This document shows positions 16,285 through 23,910 of a stretch of 44,489 bases of DNA, piece after piece; the first letter of the stretch is position 1, and each line of letters opens with the position of its first letter. A program made the translations under genes and the position numbers. This stretch comes from an uncultured Pelagibacteraceae bacterium (lineage in GTDB: Bacteria; Pseudomonadota; Alphaproteobacteria; Pelagibacterales; Pelagibacteraceae): positions 1 to 44,489 of the forward strand of contig CABZGO010000010.1 of the NCBI GenBank assembly GCA_902525355.1, read 5' to 3'. Under the pieces are notes generated by a model. The model was given only the letters and a program-made list of their open reading frames with translations, made no database searches and was not told where the DNA came from.

Positions 16285-17604
16285 TTATTTTCCACCAACA
16301 ACCATCCCTTCAACCATCATTGTCGGTGAATTTGTTGCATAATTAAATTCTAGATCATCAGCTAAGGTTATATTTTTAAAAATATTATTTAAATTCCCAG
16401 CAATTGTAATTTCACTTACTGGATATGAAAACTCTCCATTCTGAATCATCATACCAGATGCTCCTACAGAGTAATCACCATTAATAATATTTGTTCCATG
16501 GCCGATAGTTTCCTTGATGTACAAGATTTTGTTTTCTGATTTGATTAGATCTTCAAATGTTTTTGATCCATTTTGAAAATACAAATTGGTTGTACCACTT
16601 GCCCTACCATTAGATTTTCTGTTTATTTTTTTTCCATTATAAGTATCAATTAAATAGTCTTGAAGAATACCATTCTTTATCAAATCAAGGTTAACTACTG
16701 CTATACCTTCGCTATCAAAGTAACGAGATCCATTGGCTTTTTTTATATTACCGTGATCTAATATATTTATTTCAGGGTTAAAAACCTGTTGATTTAATTT
16801 ATCTTTTAAAAATGTTGTTCCTTTTGCTATTGCGCTTGATGATATGGCACTTGCAAAAATAGATAGAAAGTTTTTTGAAATTCTTTTATCAAATATTAGG
16901 CTAATTTTTTCACTTTTTATTTTTTTTGGATTTAATTTCTTCACTGCATGTTCCGCCGCAATAGATCCAAGTTGTTTAGGTTTTAAAATATCACTATAAA
17001 ACCTTTTGCTTGTATATTCATAATCTCTTTCCATGCTCCCATTGCTTTTTGAAACAACTTCACAATATGCAGTAAATTGTGATGTTTTATATCCATCAGC
17101 AAATCCATTTGAATTGGCTAACAAAAAATTTGATTTATTTTCACCAAATCCAGATCCATTAGTATTTATTATTTTGTCATTTGAAAAAGCTTCCTCTTCT
17201 GCCTCTTTTATATAATTAATCTTATCTTCATTGCTTAAATGAGTTTCATCATACAAGTCTAAGTCTTTTAATCCTCTAAAATGCAGGTCTTTATCTGGTA
17301 ATGAATTATATTCATCCTCAGGTGTAATCTTCATTGTTTCAATGCATCTATTTACTAACTCATCTAAATTTTTTTCTTTAAGATTTGATGAAGCTATAGA
17401 GGACTTTTTTTTACCTAAATAAGTTGTAAGAACTACTCCAAGATTTTCAGACCTTTCAGATCCATCAAGTTTTTTATTCCTTACATTTACATTTTCAGAA
17501 ACAGAGCTTTGCACTAATATATTTGCATCAGATGAACCTAATTTTTTTGATTTACTAAGGCATATATCTGCAATTTTTTTTAGATACTCTTGATCTTTAA
17601 TCAT
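16285..17604 (-). CDS. pmbA: TldE/PmbA, metalloprotease partner subunit
   Basis: About 439 residues matching PmbA over its full length, including MERDYEYTSKRFYSDILKP, YLIDTYNGKKI, GDYSVGASGMMIQNGE, YPVSEITIAGNL and the end MVEGMVVGGK. With TldD it forms a heterodimeric Zn protease that trims small peptides and unfolded proteins (in E. coli it matures microcin B17 and degrades CcdA). PmbA itself lacks the HEXXXH motif, as here. The frame is open to a GTG at 17628, inside tldD. I prefer the ATG at 17604, 4 bases after the tldD stop, though the GTG remains possible. Confidence 0.92.
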   Translation of the reverse strand: MIKDQEYLKKIADICLSKSKKLGSSDANILVQSSVSENVNVRNKKLDGSERSENLGVVLTTYLGKKKSSIASSNLKEKNLDELVNRCIETMKITPEDEYNSLPDKDLHFRGLKDLDLYDETHLSNEDKINYIKEAEEEAFSNDKIINTNGSGFGENKSNFLLANSNGFADGYKTSQFTAYCEVVSKSNGSMERDYEYTSKRFYSDILKPKQLGSIAAEHAVKKLNPKKIKSEKISLIFDKRISKNFLSIFASAISSSAIAKGTTFLKDKLNQQVFNPEINILDHGNIKKANGSRYFDSEGIAVVNLDLIKNGILQDYLIDTYNGKKINRKSNGRASGTTNLYFQNGSKTFEDLIKSENKILYIKETIGHGTNIINGDYSVGASGMMIQNGEFSYPVSEITIAGNLNNIFKNITLADDLEFNYATNSPTMMVEGMVVGGK

Positions 17605-17608
17605 TTTA

Positions 17609-19021
17609 TTAGAGTTGAGTTCCACCAACAGTCATATTATTTATAAGTAAAGATGGTTGTCCAACACCTACTGGTACACCTTGTCCAGCTTTACCACATG
17701 TACCAATACCAGGATCTAGCATCATATCATTTCCAACCATTAAAATTTCTTTTAAAGAAGATGGTCCATCACCAATTAAAGTAGCTCCTTTAATTGGAGA
17801 TCCAATTTTTCCATTTATAATCTCATAAGCTTCTGTGCAGTTAAAAACGAATTTTCCAGAAGTAATGTCAACTTGACCACCGCCAAAACTTACAGCAAAA
17901 ATACCTTTATCTACTGACTTAATCATTTCTTCTTGAGTGTTTGATCCACCTAACATTATCGTATTTCTCATTCTAGGCATCACGACATGTTTATAACTCT
18001 CTCTTCTGCCATTTCCTGTTGATTTTGTATTCATAAGTCTTGCATTAAGTCTATCTTGCATGAAATTTTTTAAGATACCATTCTCAATTAAAACTGTTCT
18101 TTCTGTTGGTGTTCCTTCATCATCAATATTTAAACTACCTCTTCTATTATCTATTGTTCCATCGTCGATTATTGTAACTCCATCGCTCGCAACTTTTTTA
18201 CCAACTAAATCATGAAAAGCTGAAGTTTTTTTTCTATTAAAATCACCTTCTAGTCCATGACCTACAGCTTCATGAATTAAAATTGCAGGCCAACCAGGTC
18301 CTAGAACAACTTTCATTTCTCCCGCAAGAGAAGGTTTACTTTCTATATTTGTACTTGCAATTCTAAAAGCTTCATCGCAAACTTTTTTCCAATTATCATT
18401 TTTAAGATATTCTTCATAATCTTGTCTTCCACCAATACCAAAAACACCAGTTTCTTTTCTACCATTCTTTTCGACCATTACTGACATATTTATTCTAACT
18501 AATGGTCTATTGTCTGATAATAATTCTCCTCCAGATCTAATGATCTCAACATTTTTCTTTTCTGCCAGAAGGCTTGCTGTTACTTGTTTAACTGAACTAT
18601 CTTTTGATCTGGCATACTCATTCATATTGTTTAGCAATTCTATTTTTGATTTCATTGATTTGCTCTCAATTGGATCAACGTCTTTATAAAGTTTCTGATT
18701 AGTTTTTTTAATTTCTGAATTATATGAGCCACTATTATTTTTTAAAGTTGACTTAAGATTTTCGCTAGAGTTTTTTAATGATTTTTCTGAAATTTCATTT
18801 GAATGAGAATAGGCGACTGTATCACCTGTTACAGCTCTAAAACCATAACCTAAGTCAGATGTATAATTTGAACTTTTAATTTTGTTATCATCTAATACTA
18901 TTGTCTCAGATTTTGTATCCTCTATATAAAGCTCACCGTCATCACAATTATTTAAAGTTTCAGATACAATACTGTCTGCTTTTTCTGAGGTTAATTCTGA
19001 ATTTTTAAGTAAAGATGACAT
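17609..19021 (-). CDS. tldD: TldD metalloprotease
   Basis: A 470-residue TldD with the HEXXXH zinc motif at residues 250-255 (HEAVGHGLEGD) and the C-terminal GTCGKAGQGVPVGVGQP segment that supplies the Cys ligand. GGGQVDITSGKF and EAYEIINGKI are also typical. It is the catalytic partner of the PmbA encoded immediately downstream. Natural substrates in this organism are unknown; no modified-peptide gene cluster is seen beside it. The divergence from its usual length (about 480) is small. Confidence 0.94.
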   Translation of the reverse strand: MSSLLKNSELTSEKADSIVSETLNNCDDGELYIEDTKSETIVLDDNKIKSSNYTSDLGYGFRAVTGDTVAYSHSNEISEKSLKNSSENLKSTLKNNSGSYNSEIKKTNQKLYKDVDPIESKSMKSKIELLNNMNEYARSKDSSVKQVTASLLAEKKNVEIIRSGGELLSDNRPLVRINMSVMVEKNGRKETGVFGIGGRQDYEEYLKNDNWKKVCDEAFRIASTNIESKPSLAGEMKVVLGPGWPAILIHEAVGHGLEGDFNRKKTSAFHDLVGKKVASDGVTIIDDGTIDNRRGSLNIDDEGTPTERTVLIENGILKNFMQDRLNARLMNTKSTGNGRRESYKHVVMPRMRNTIMLGGSNTQEEMIKSVDKGIFAVSFGGGQVDITSGKFVFNCTEAYEIINGKIGSPIKGATLIGDGPSSLKEILMVGNDMMLDPGIGTCGKAGQGVPVGVGQPSLLINNMTVGGTQL

Positions 19022-19096
19022 TAGCTATATTAAAAGGTGAATTTAATATTATCAAGAATGATATGCGCGATTATTGATCACATCAAGTAAGACTAA

Positions 19097-19975
19097 TTAT
19101 CTAATTTTCTTCAAAAAAAAATCAGTTAGATGTTTAATAGTTGCCTTTGGATTTTGCTCTGGAATGAAGTGACCTGAATTTATAGGATAACCTATAACTT
19201 TTCTTTTAGTATATCGTTGCCAAATTTTTATTGGTTTGAACTGCTTTCCAATTACTCCCTTACTTCCCCATAACACTTGGACTGGAATATTTAGTTTTTT
19301 CTTTCTATCTTGTTTGTCATGATCCAAATCAATTGTCGCAGAAGCTCTATAATCTTCACAAGATCCATGAATTCTTTTTGGTTGCTCGAAACATTTTAAA
19401 TAGTTTTCTTCAACTTTTCCAAATTTATGATTACCTGACCATTTATCTAAACAACTTTTCATCCATTTCCTTGGATCGCTCATTATCATTCTTTCAGGTA
19501 ACCATTTTGGCTGAATTAAAAAAAACCAATGAAAGTATGCTTTTGCGAAATCTTTTGTCGTTAATTCATACATGTCTAATGTTGGACAAATATCTAAAAC
19601 ACTTAAAGCTATTATATTTTTTCTATGATCTCTTGCTAGCCTGTGAGCAACTCTTCCACCTCTATCATGGCCAGCAACAAAAAATTTTTTAAATCCTAAT
19701 TTTATCATCATCTGTTTCATGTCACTTGCCATTTCTCTTTTTGAATAATTATAATGTTCACTATCTGATGTTGGGGCTAGACTATTTCCATATCCTCTTA
19801 AATCTGCAGCAACCACTGTAAATCTTTTAGATAACTCAGGGGCTGTTTTATGCCACATTATATGTGTTTGTGGATATCCATGCAGTAAAAGTAATGGAGG
19901 ACCTTCACCACCAACTTTACAAAAAACCTTGCCCTTTTTTACCTTTACGTAATGTGACTTAAAACCATTAAACAT
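19097..19975 (-). CDS. Alpha/beta-hydrolase of the fluoroacetate/haloacetate dehalogenase type
   Basis: I start at the ATG at 19975 (292 residues) rather than an upstream TTG. With this start the key residues fall on the numbers I recall for fluoroacetate dehalogenase FAcD-FA1: nucleophile D104, R105 and R108 (GHDRGGR), D128 (VLDICP) and the halide-pocket H149-W150 (FHWFF). Y209 (CEDYRA) and H269 (NSGHF) correspond to that enzyme's Tyr212 and His271. The Asp nucleophile distinguishes it from Ser esterases. The expected reaction is hydrolytic C-F or C-halogen cleavage of a haloacetate giving glycolate; substrate range needs assay. No export signal is seen. Confidence 0.87.
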   Translation of the reverse strand: MFNGFKSHYVKVKKGKVFCKVGGEGPPLLLLHGYPQTHIMWHKTAPELSKRFTVVAADLRGYGNSLAPTSDSEHYNYSKREMASDMKQMMIKLGFKKFFVAGHDRGGRVAHRLARDHRKNIIALSVLDICPTLDMYELTTKDFAKAYFHWFFLIQPKWLPERMIMSDPRKWMKSCLDKWSGNHKFGKVEENYLKCFEQPKRIHGSCEDYRASATIDLDHDKQDRKKKLNIPVQVLWGSKGVIGKQFKPIKIWQRYTKRKVIGYPINSGHFIPEQNPKATIKHLTDFFLKKIR

Positions 19976-20044
19976 GCTTAATAATATGAATTTTTTCAAA
20001 GTATAACTAATGAAAGCTTAGTATCAATATTAATAATATTTAAT

Positions 20045-20082
20045 TTGAATTTACTTTGTGCACCTGTATAAATTCTGATTTG
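20045..20082 (+). promoter_or_regulatory. Candidate guaC promoter with near-leaderless start
   Basis: TTGAAT (20045-20050) and TATAAA (20067-20072) are spaced by 16 bases. Transcription would begin about 7-10 bases downstream, practically at the GTG start codon at 20082, and no Shine-Dalgarno is present. The mRNA may therefore be leaderless. The call rests on consensus matching only. Confidence 0.4.
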
Positions 20083-21116
20083 TGAGAATTGAAGAAGAAT
20101 TAAAACTAGATTATTCAGACGTCCTTTTTAGACCTAAAAGAAGTACGCTTCAAAGTCGTAAAGATGTAAATCTTTTAAGAACATATAGATTTAAGTATAG
20201 TAAAAATGAGTGGTCGGGTATTCCAATAATGGCTGCAAATATGGATGGGGTCGGAGAGCTTGGAGTAGCTGAGAAATTATCTGAATATGGCATGATTACA
20301 TGTTTAACTAAACAACATGATGTAAAAAAAATAAAGCAATTTAAAAAAATTAAATCTATTTATAAAAATATAGCTATTAGCATTGGTACTAAAAAAGAAG
20401 ATTTTGAAAATTTAAACAAAGTTTTAAGAGAATTTGGATTTATAAAATTAATTTGTATAGATGTTGCTAATGGTTATTCTGAATACTTTAGTAAATTTTT
20501 AAAATCTGTAAGAGATAAATATCCTACTAAAACTATTATTGCTGGAAATGTAGTTACTGCAGACATGACGCAAGAACTAATTTTATCTGGTGCAGATATT
20601 GTAAAAGTTGGGATTGGTCCTGGAAGTGTTTGTACAACAAGAATTCAAACAGGAGTTGGCTACCCTCAATTAAGTGCTGTAATTGAATGTGCTGATGCAG
20701 CCCATGGTTTAGGAGCTCACATAATTGCAGATGGCGGATGTACATGTCCTGGAGATGTTGCAAAAGGTTTTGGGGGTGGTGCAGATTTTGTAATGTTAGG
20801 TGGAATGTTTGCAGGTCACGACGAAGGGAAAGGGAAAATAGTTAAATCAAACGGCTCAAAATATATTGAATTCTACGGCTCAAGTTCTGAAACAGCAAAT
20901 AAAAAGCATTATGGAGGATTATCAAATTATAGAAGCAGTGAAGGAAGAACTGTAAGAGTTAAATATAGAGGAAAAATAAATGATACAATTCAAGATATTC
21001 TAGGTGGTGTTAGAAGCAGTTGCACTTATGTAGGTGCTCCTTCATTAAAGCAATTAAGTAAATGTACTACTTTTGTAAGAGTTGCAAAACAATTTAACGA
21101 TACTTTCACAAAATAA
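20082..21116 (+). CDS. guaC: GMP reductase
   Basis: The 344 residues align by eye with E. coli GuaC from MRIEEELKLDYSDVLFRPKRS to the end, close to its 347 residues. Diagnostic parts are NMDGVG, DVANGYSE, the GIGPGSVCTTR loop with catalytic C184, the DGGCTCPGD phosphate-binding region and GGVRSSCTYVGA. It converts GMP to IMP and ammonia with NADPH. The start is GTG, fixed by the conserved first residues. The dmlA start lies 2 bases after the stop, so the two genes probably form an operon. Confidence 0.95.
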   Translation: MRIEEELKLDYSDVLFRPKRSTLQSRKDVNLLRTYRFKYSKNEWSGIPIMAANMDGVGELGVAEKLSEYGMITCLTKQHDVKKIKQFKKIKSIYKNIAISIGTKKEDFENLNKVLREFGFIKLICIDVANGYSEYFSKFLKSVRDKYPTKTIIAGNVVTADMTQELILSGADIVKVGIGPGSVCTTRIQTGVGYPQLSAVIECADAAHGLGAHIIADGGCTCPGDVAKGFGGGADFVMLGGMFAGHDEGKGKIVKSNGSKYIEFYGSSSETANKKHYGGLSNYRSSEGRTVRVKYRGKINDTIQDILGGVRSSCTYVGAPSLKQLSKCTTFVRVAKQFNDTFTK

Positions 21117-21118
21117 AA

Positions 21119-22186
21119 ATGAAAGAGTATAAAATTGCATCCATTGCAGGAGATGGAATTGGAAAAGAAGTTGTTCCAGAAGCTTTAAAAATACTTAAAG
21201 AAGTGGCAAATCAACATCAATTTAAATTAAAGATAGATGAATTTGATTTTTCATCATGTGATTATTATGAAAAGCATGGAAAAATGCTACCTGATGATTG
21301 GAAACAACAAATTGGTAATCATGATGCAATATTTTTTGGTGCAGTAGGTATGCCAGATAAATACCCAGATCATATTACCTTATGGGGATCCCTACTCCAG
21401 TTTAGAAGAGAATTTGATCAATTTATTAATTTAAGGCCGGTAAAATTATTCGAGGGAGTAAATGCACCGTTAGCAAATAAAAAACCTGGTGACATAGATA
21501 TGATGATAGTACGTGAAAATACTGAAGGCGAATATTCTTCTGTAGGTGGAAAAATGTATCAAAATACTGAAAGAGAAATTGTCATACAAGAAACCATAAT
21601 GTCTAAACATGGAATAGATAGAGTTCAAAAATTTGCATTTGAATTAGCAAAAACAAGAGATAGAAAAAAATTAACTAATGCCACAAAATCAAATGGTATT
21701 TCTATAACAATGCCATACTGGGATCAAAGATTTTATGAAAATAAAAAAGATTTTCCTGAGATAAAAACAGATCAATTTCATATCGATATTTTAGCTGCAA
21801 GATTTGTTTTAACACCAGAGTGGTTTGATGTTGTCGTAGCATCAAATTTATTTGGAGATATTTTATCCGATTTGGGTCCAGCATGTACGGGAACAATTGG
21901 GATAGCTCCATCAGGAAATATTAATCCAACAAATAAACATCCTTCTTTATTCGAGCCTGTTCATGGATCAGCACCTGATATTGCTGGAAAGGGTATTGCA
22001 AATCCAATAGGTCAAATTTGGTCTGGCGCTATGATGTTAGATTATTTAGGCGAAAAAGAAGCTGCCACACGAATAGTAAATTCAATCGAAAAAACTTTGC
22101 TAGAAAAACAAAATAGAACTAAAGATCTAGATGGTGACAGCAATACAAAAGAATGTGCTAATAAAATCTTAGATAATATTAATTAA
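21119..22186 (+). CDS. dmlA: D-malate dehydrogenase (decarboxylating) / tartrate dehydrogenase
   Basis: A 355-residue member of the isocitrate/isopropylmalate dehydrogenase family that matches DmlA/TtuC almost throughout: AGDGIGKEVVPE, DHITLWGSLLQFRREFDQ, NLRPVKL, VRENTEGEYSSVGG, SNLFGDILSDLGP and EPVHGSAPDIAGK. The TLWGSLL helix replaces the loop seen in LeuB. The enzyme oxidises and decarboxylates D-malate to pyruvate with NAD and a divalent metal. It follows guaC by 2 bases and ends one base before the convergent transporter gene. Confidence 0.92.
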   Translation: MKEYKIASIAGDGIGKEVVPEALKILKEVANQHQFKLKIDEFDFSSCDYYEKHGKMLPDDWKQQIGNHDAIFFGAVGMPDKYPDHITLWGSLLQFRREFDQFINLRPVKLFEGVNAPLANKKPGDIDMMIVRENTEGEYSSVGGKMYQNTEREIVIQETIMSKHGIDRVQKFAFELAKTRDRKKLTNATKSNGISITMPYWDQRFYENKKDFPEIKTDQFHIDILAARFVLTPEWFDVVVASNLFGDILSDLGPACTGTIGIAPSGNINPTNKHPSLFEPVHGSAPDIAGKGIANPIGQIWSGAMMLDYLGEKEAATRIVNSIEKTLLEKQNRTKDLDGDSNTKECANKILDNIN

Positions 22187-22187
22187 C

Positions 22188-23114
22188 TTAAGTTGTTAAA
22201 TATTGAATAGCAAAAAATATGGTAGCAAATGATGCAAAAGTTGAGATAAATAAAGCTTTTATTATATTTTCAGGACTTACATTATAAGCAGAGCATAATA
22301 CTACAGCTGTATGACCACAGGGTGCAACACTAACAAAAAAAGCACCAGGAATTTTTTCAGGTTGTCCGGCATCAAATATGATAAAGCCAATCATCAGGAG
22401 GATGATCGGGGAAACAACTAATTTCAATATAGATATAGAAGTAGTTAGTTTATTAATAACTTTATGGGTGTAAAAAGATAATGTGATACCAATTGCAAAA
22501 AGTCCTATAGGCGAAACACAAGCTGCCAAAACAGAAAGAACGTAATCTATTGGCGTATCATCGATATTTATCTTAAACACAAATAGTAAAAGACCAATTA
22601 AGATTGAAAATATCATTGGATTAAGAACTATGTTCTTTATAAATATAGTTAATCGAATATTTTTTTTAGTAGTAAGTTCTAAAAAAAAAGCAATTACAGA
22701 TAATAAAATAACCCCATCCATTAATATTATACTTGTTACTTGAGTAATTACTTCAGTTCCAAAATAGATTTTTGTAATAGGTAATAATAATGTAACATGA
22801 TTTGATAGTGCTACCATCAATGCCCATATAATAGACTCCGGAATAGGTCTTTTAAAAAAATTAGATGTTAATAAAAATGTTATAAACCCAAGACTTCCTT
22901 GCATTAAAAAATAAGAAACTATTTGTTTTACATCAACTTGACCAATTTCACTTTGAGCAACAAATTTAATAATTAAGGCAGGGACCGCTACATAGAATAA
23001 AAACAGATTTAAAACTTTTGCATGACCTAAATCGAAAATTTTAAGTTTGCCAAAAATAAAACCAAATAGTGTGATAAAGATAAAAGGTGTTAACCCAAGA
23101 AATATTGAATACAT
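22188..23114 (-). CDS. AEC-family (auxin efflux carrier-like) permease
   Basis: A 308-residue, highly hydrophobic protein with about ten predicted helices in two five-helix halves, typical of the AEC/BASS-like fold. Motifs include FLFYVAVPALIIKF in the N-terminal half and FFVSVAPCGHTAVVLCSAYNV near the end. Bacterial members move organic anions such as malate or malonate. It lies 4 bases after the dioxygenase gene in the dimethylglycine-dehydrogenase operon, so it may carry a related substrate or product. Direction and cargo are unknown. Confidence 0.85.
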   Translation of the reverse strand: MYSIFLGLTPFIFITLFGFIFGKLKIFDLGHAKVLNLFLFYVAVPALIIKFVAQSEIGQVDVKQIVSYFLMQGSLGFITFLLTSNFFKRPIPESIIWALMVALSNHVTLLLPITKIYFGTEVITQVTSIILMDGVILLSVIAFFLELTTKKNIRLTIFIKNIVLNPMIFSILIGLLLFVFKINIDDTPIDYVLSVLAACVSPIGLFAIGITLSFYTHKVINKLTTSISILKLVVSPIILLMIGFIIFDAGQPEKIPGAFFVSVAPCGHTAVVLCSAYNVSPENIIKALFISTFASFATIFFAIQYLTT

Positions 23115-23118
23115 TATA

Positions 23119-23910
23119 TTAGAGTATTGTTATTCTATGAAGTATTCTATTACCTTTAAACGGTGTAGCCTGATGGAGCATGGCTCTATTATCCCAAATA
23201 GCAAGCTGATCTTTCTCCCACTCTAATGAATATTGAAAGGTTTTTTTTGTCTGATGATTGAATAAGAATTTCTTAAGTTCTTTTTTTTGTTTAGTCATAT
23301 GTGTATTAAATTTTAAAAAGTGCCCTGGGCTACAGTATATAGTTTTTTTATTTTTAATAGTTCTAATTATTTTATGTCTGGAAATCAGTTCTTTAGATAT
23401 TTTTCCTTTTTCTTTTTCTCTCTCAACTGTTGTAATTGATATTGGTCCATGTGAGGAGTAGATGCCTTTTAATTTTTTAAGCTTATTCTTATAATTTTTT
23501 GATAATTTTTCATAAGCTAAGTACTGCGAAGAAAAGTCAGTATTAGCAACACCTTTTTTAGGTACTAGTTTTGAAAGTAACATCGTGTATCTAGGAGGTT
23601 TTTTTGTATAAGAGGAATCTGTGTGAAATTGTTCACCAAAGCTAGGTCCTTTGTCAGTAGATTTACGTTGTACAACAGTTATTTGAGGATATTTTTTATT
23701 TAAACCTTTCAATCTTGGATAATTAGCAGGTTTACCAAATTTTTTTGCAAAGTTAAGATAATTCTTGGAAGTAAGTTTTTGTTTTGGAAAATAAATCATT
23801 CCATACTTATTAAGTGTTGATTTAATTTCTTTTAATTGCTTATTATCAATTTTATTAAGGTTGCAAATAATTTCTGCAGCCCTATTTTTTTTTGAAATTA
23901 TCTTTAACAT
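23119..23910 (-). CDS. TauD/TfdA-family Fe(II)/2-oxoglutarate dioxygenase
   Basis: The 263 residues carry the facial triad H96-x-D98 (QFHTDSSY) and H246 (LHQATPF), plus C-terminal R255 or R259 for 2-oxoglutarate binding. The WDNRAMLHQATP segment is characteristic of this family. It would hydroxylate a small organic molecule, often triggering C-N or C-S cleavage (taurine, carnitine precursors, aryloxyacetates). It overlaps the dimethylglycine-dehydrogenase paralogue by one base and precedes an AEC permease, which suggests a methylated-amine or related substrate, but that is inference. Confidence 0.87.
   Translation of the reverse strand: MLKIISKKNRAAEIICNLNKIDNKQLKEIKSTLNKYGMIYFPKQKLTSKNYLNFAKKFGKPANYPRLKGLNKKYPQITVVQRKSTDKGPSFGEQFHTDSSYTKKPPRYTMLLSKLVPKKGVANTDFSSQYLAYEKLSKNYKNKLKKLKGIYSSHGPISITTVEREKEKGKISKELISRHKIIRTIKNKKTIYCSPGHFLKFNTHMTKQKKELKKFLFNHQTKKTFQYSLEWEKDQLAIWDNRAMLHQATPFKGNRILHRITIL

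Noticed and set aside
11828-19021. Idea that the 63-residue basic peptide is a modified-peptide precursor processed by TldD/TldE
   Set aside because: The peptide has no Cys, no clear leader/core boundary and no modifying enzyme nearby. TldDE lies more than 4 kb away in another transcript and is widespread without such clusters.
20029-20045. AATATT repeats in the hydrolase-guaC divergent region
   Set aside because: Low-complexity AT sequence; the symmetry is expected by chance.
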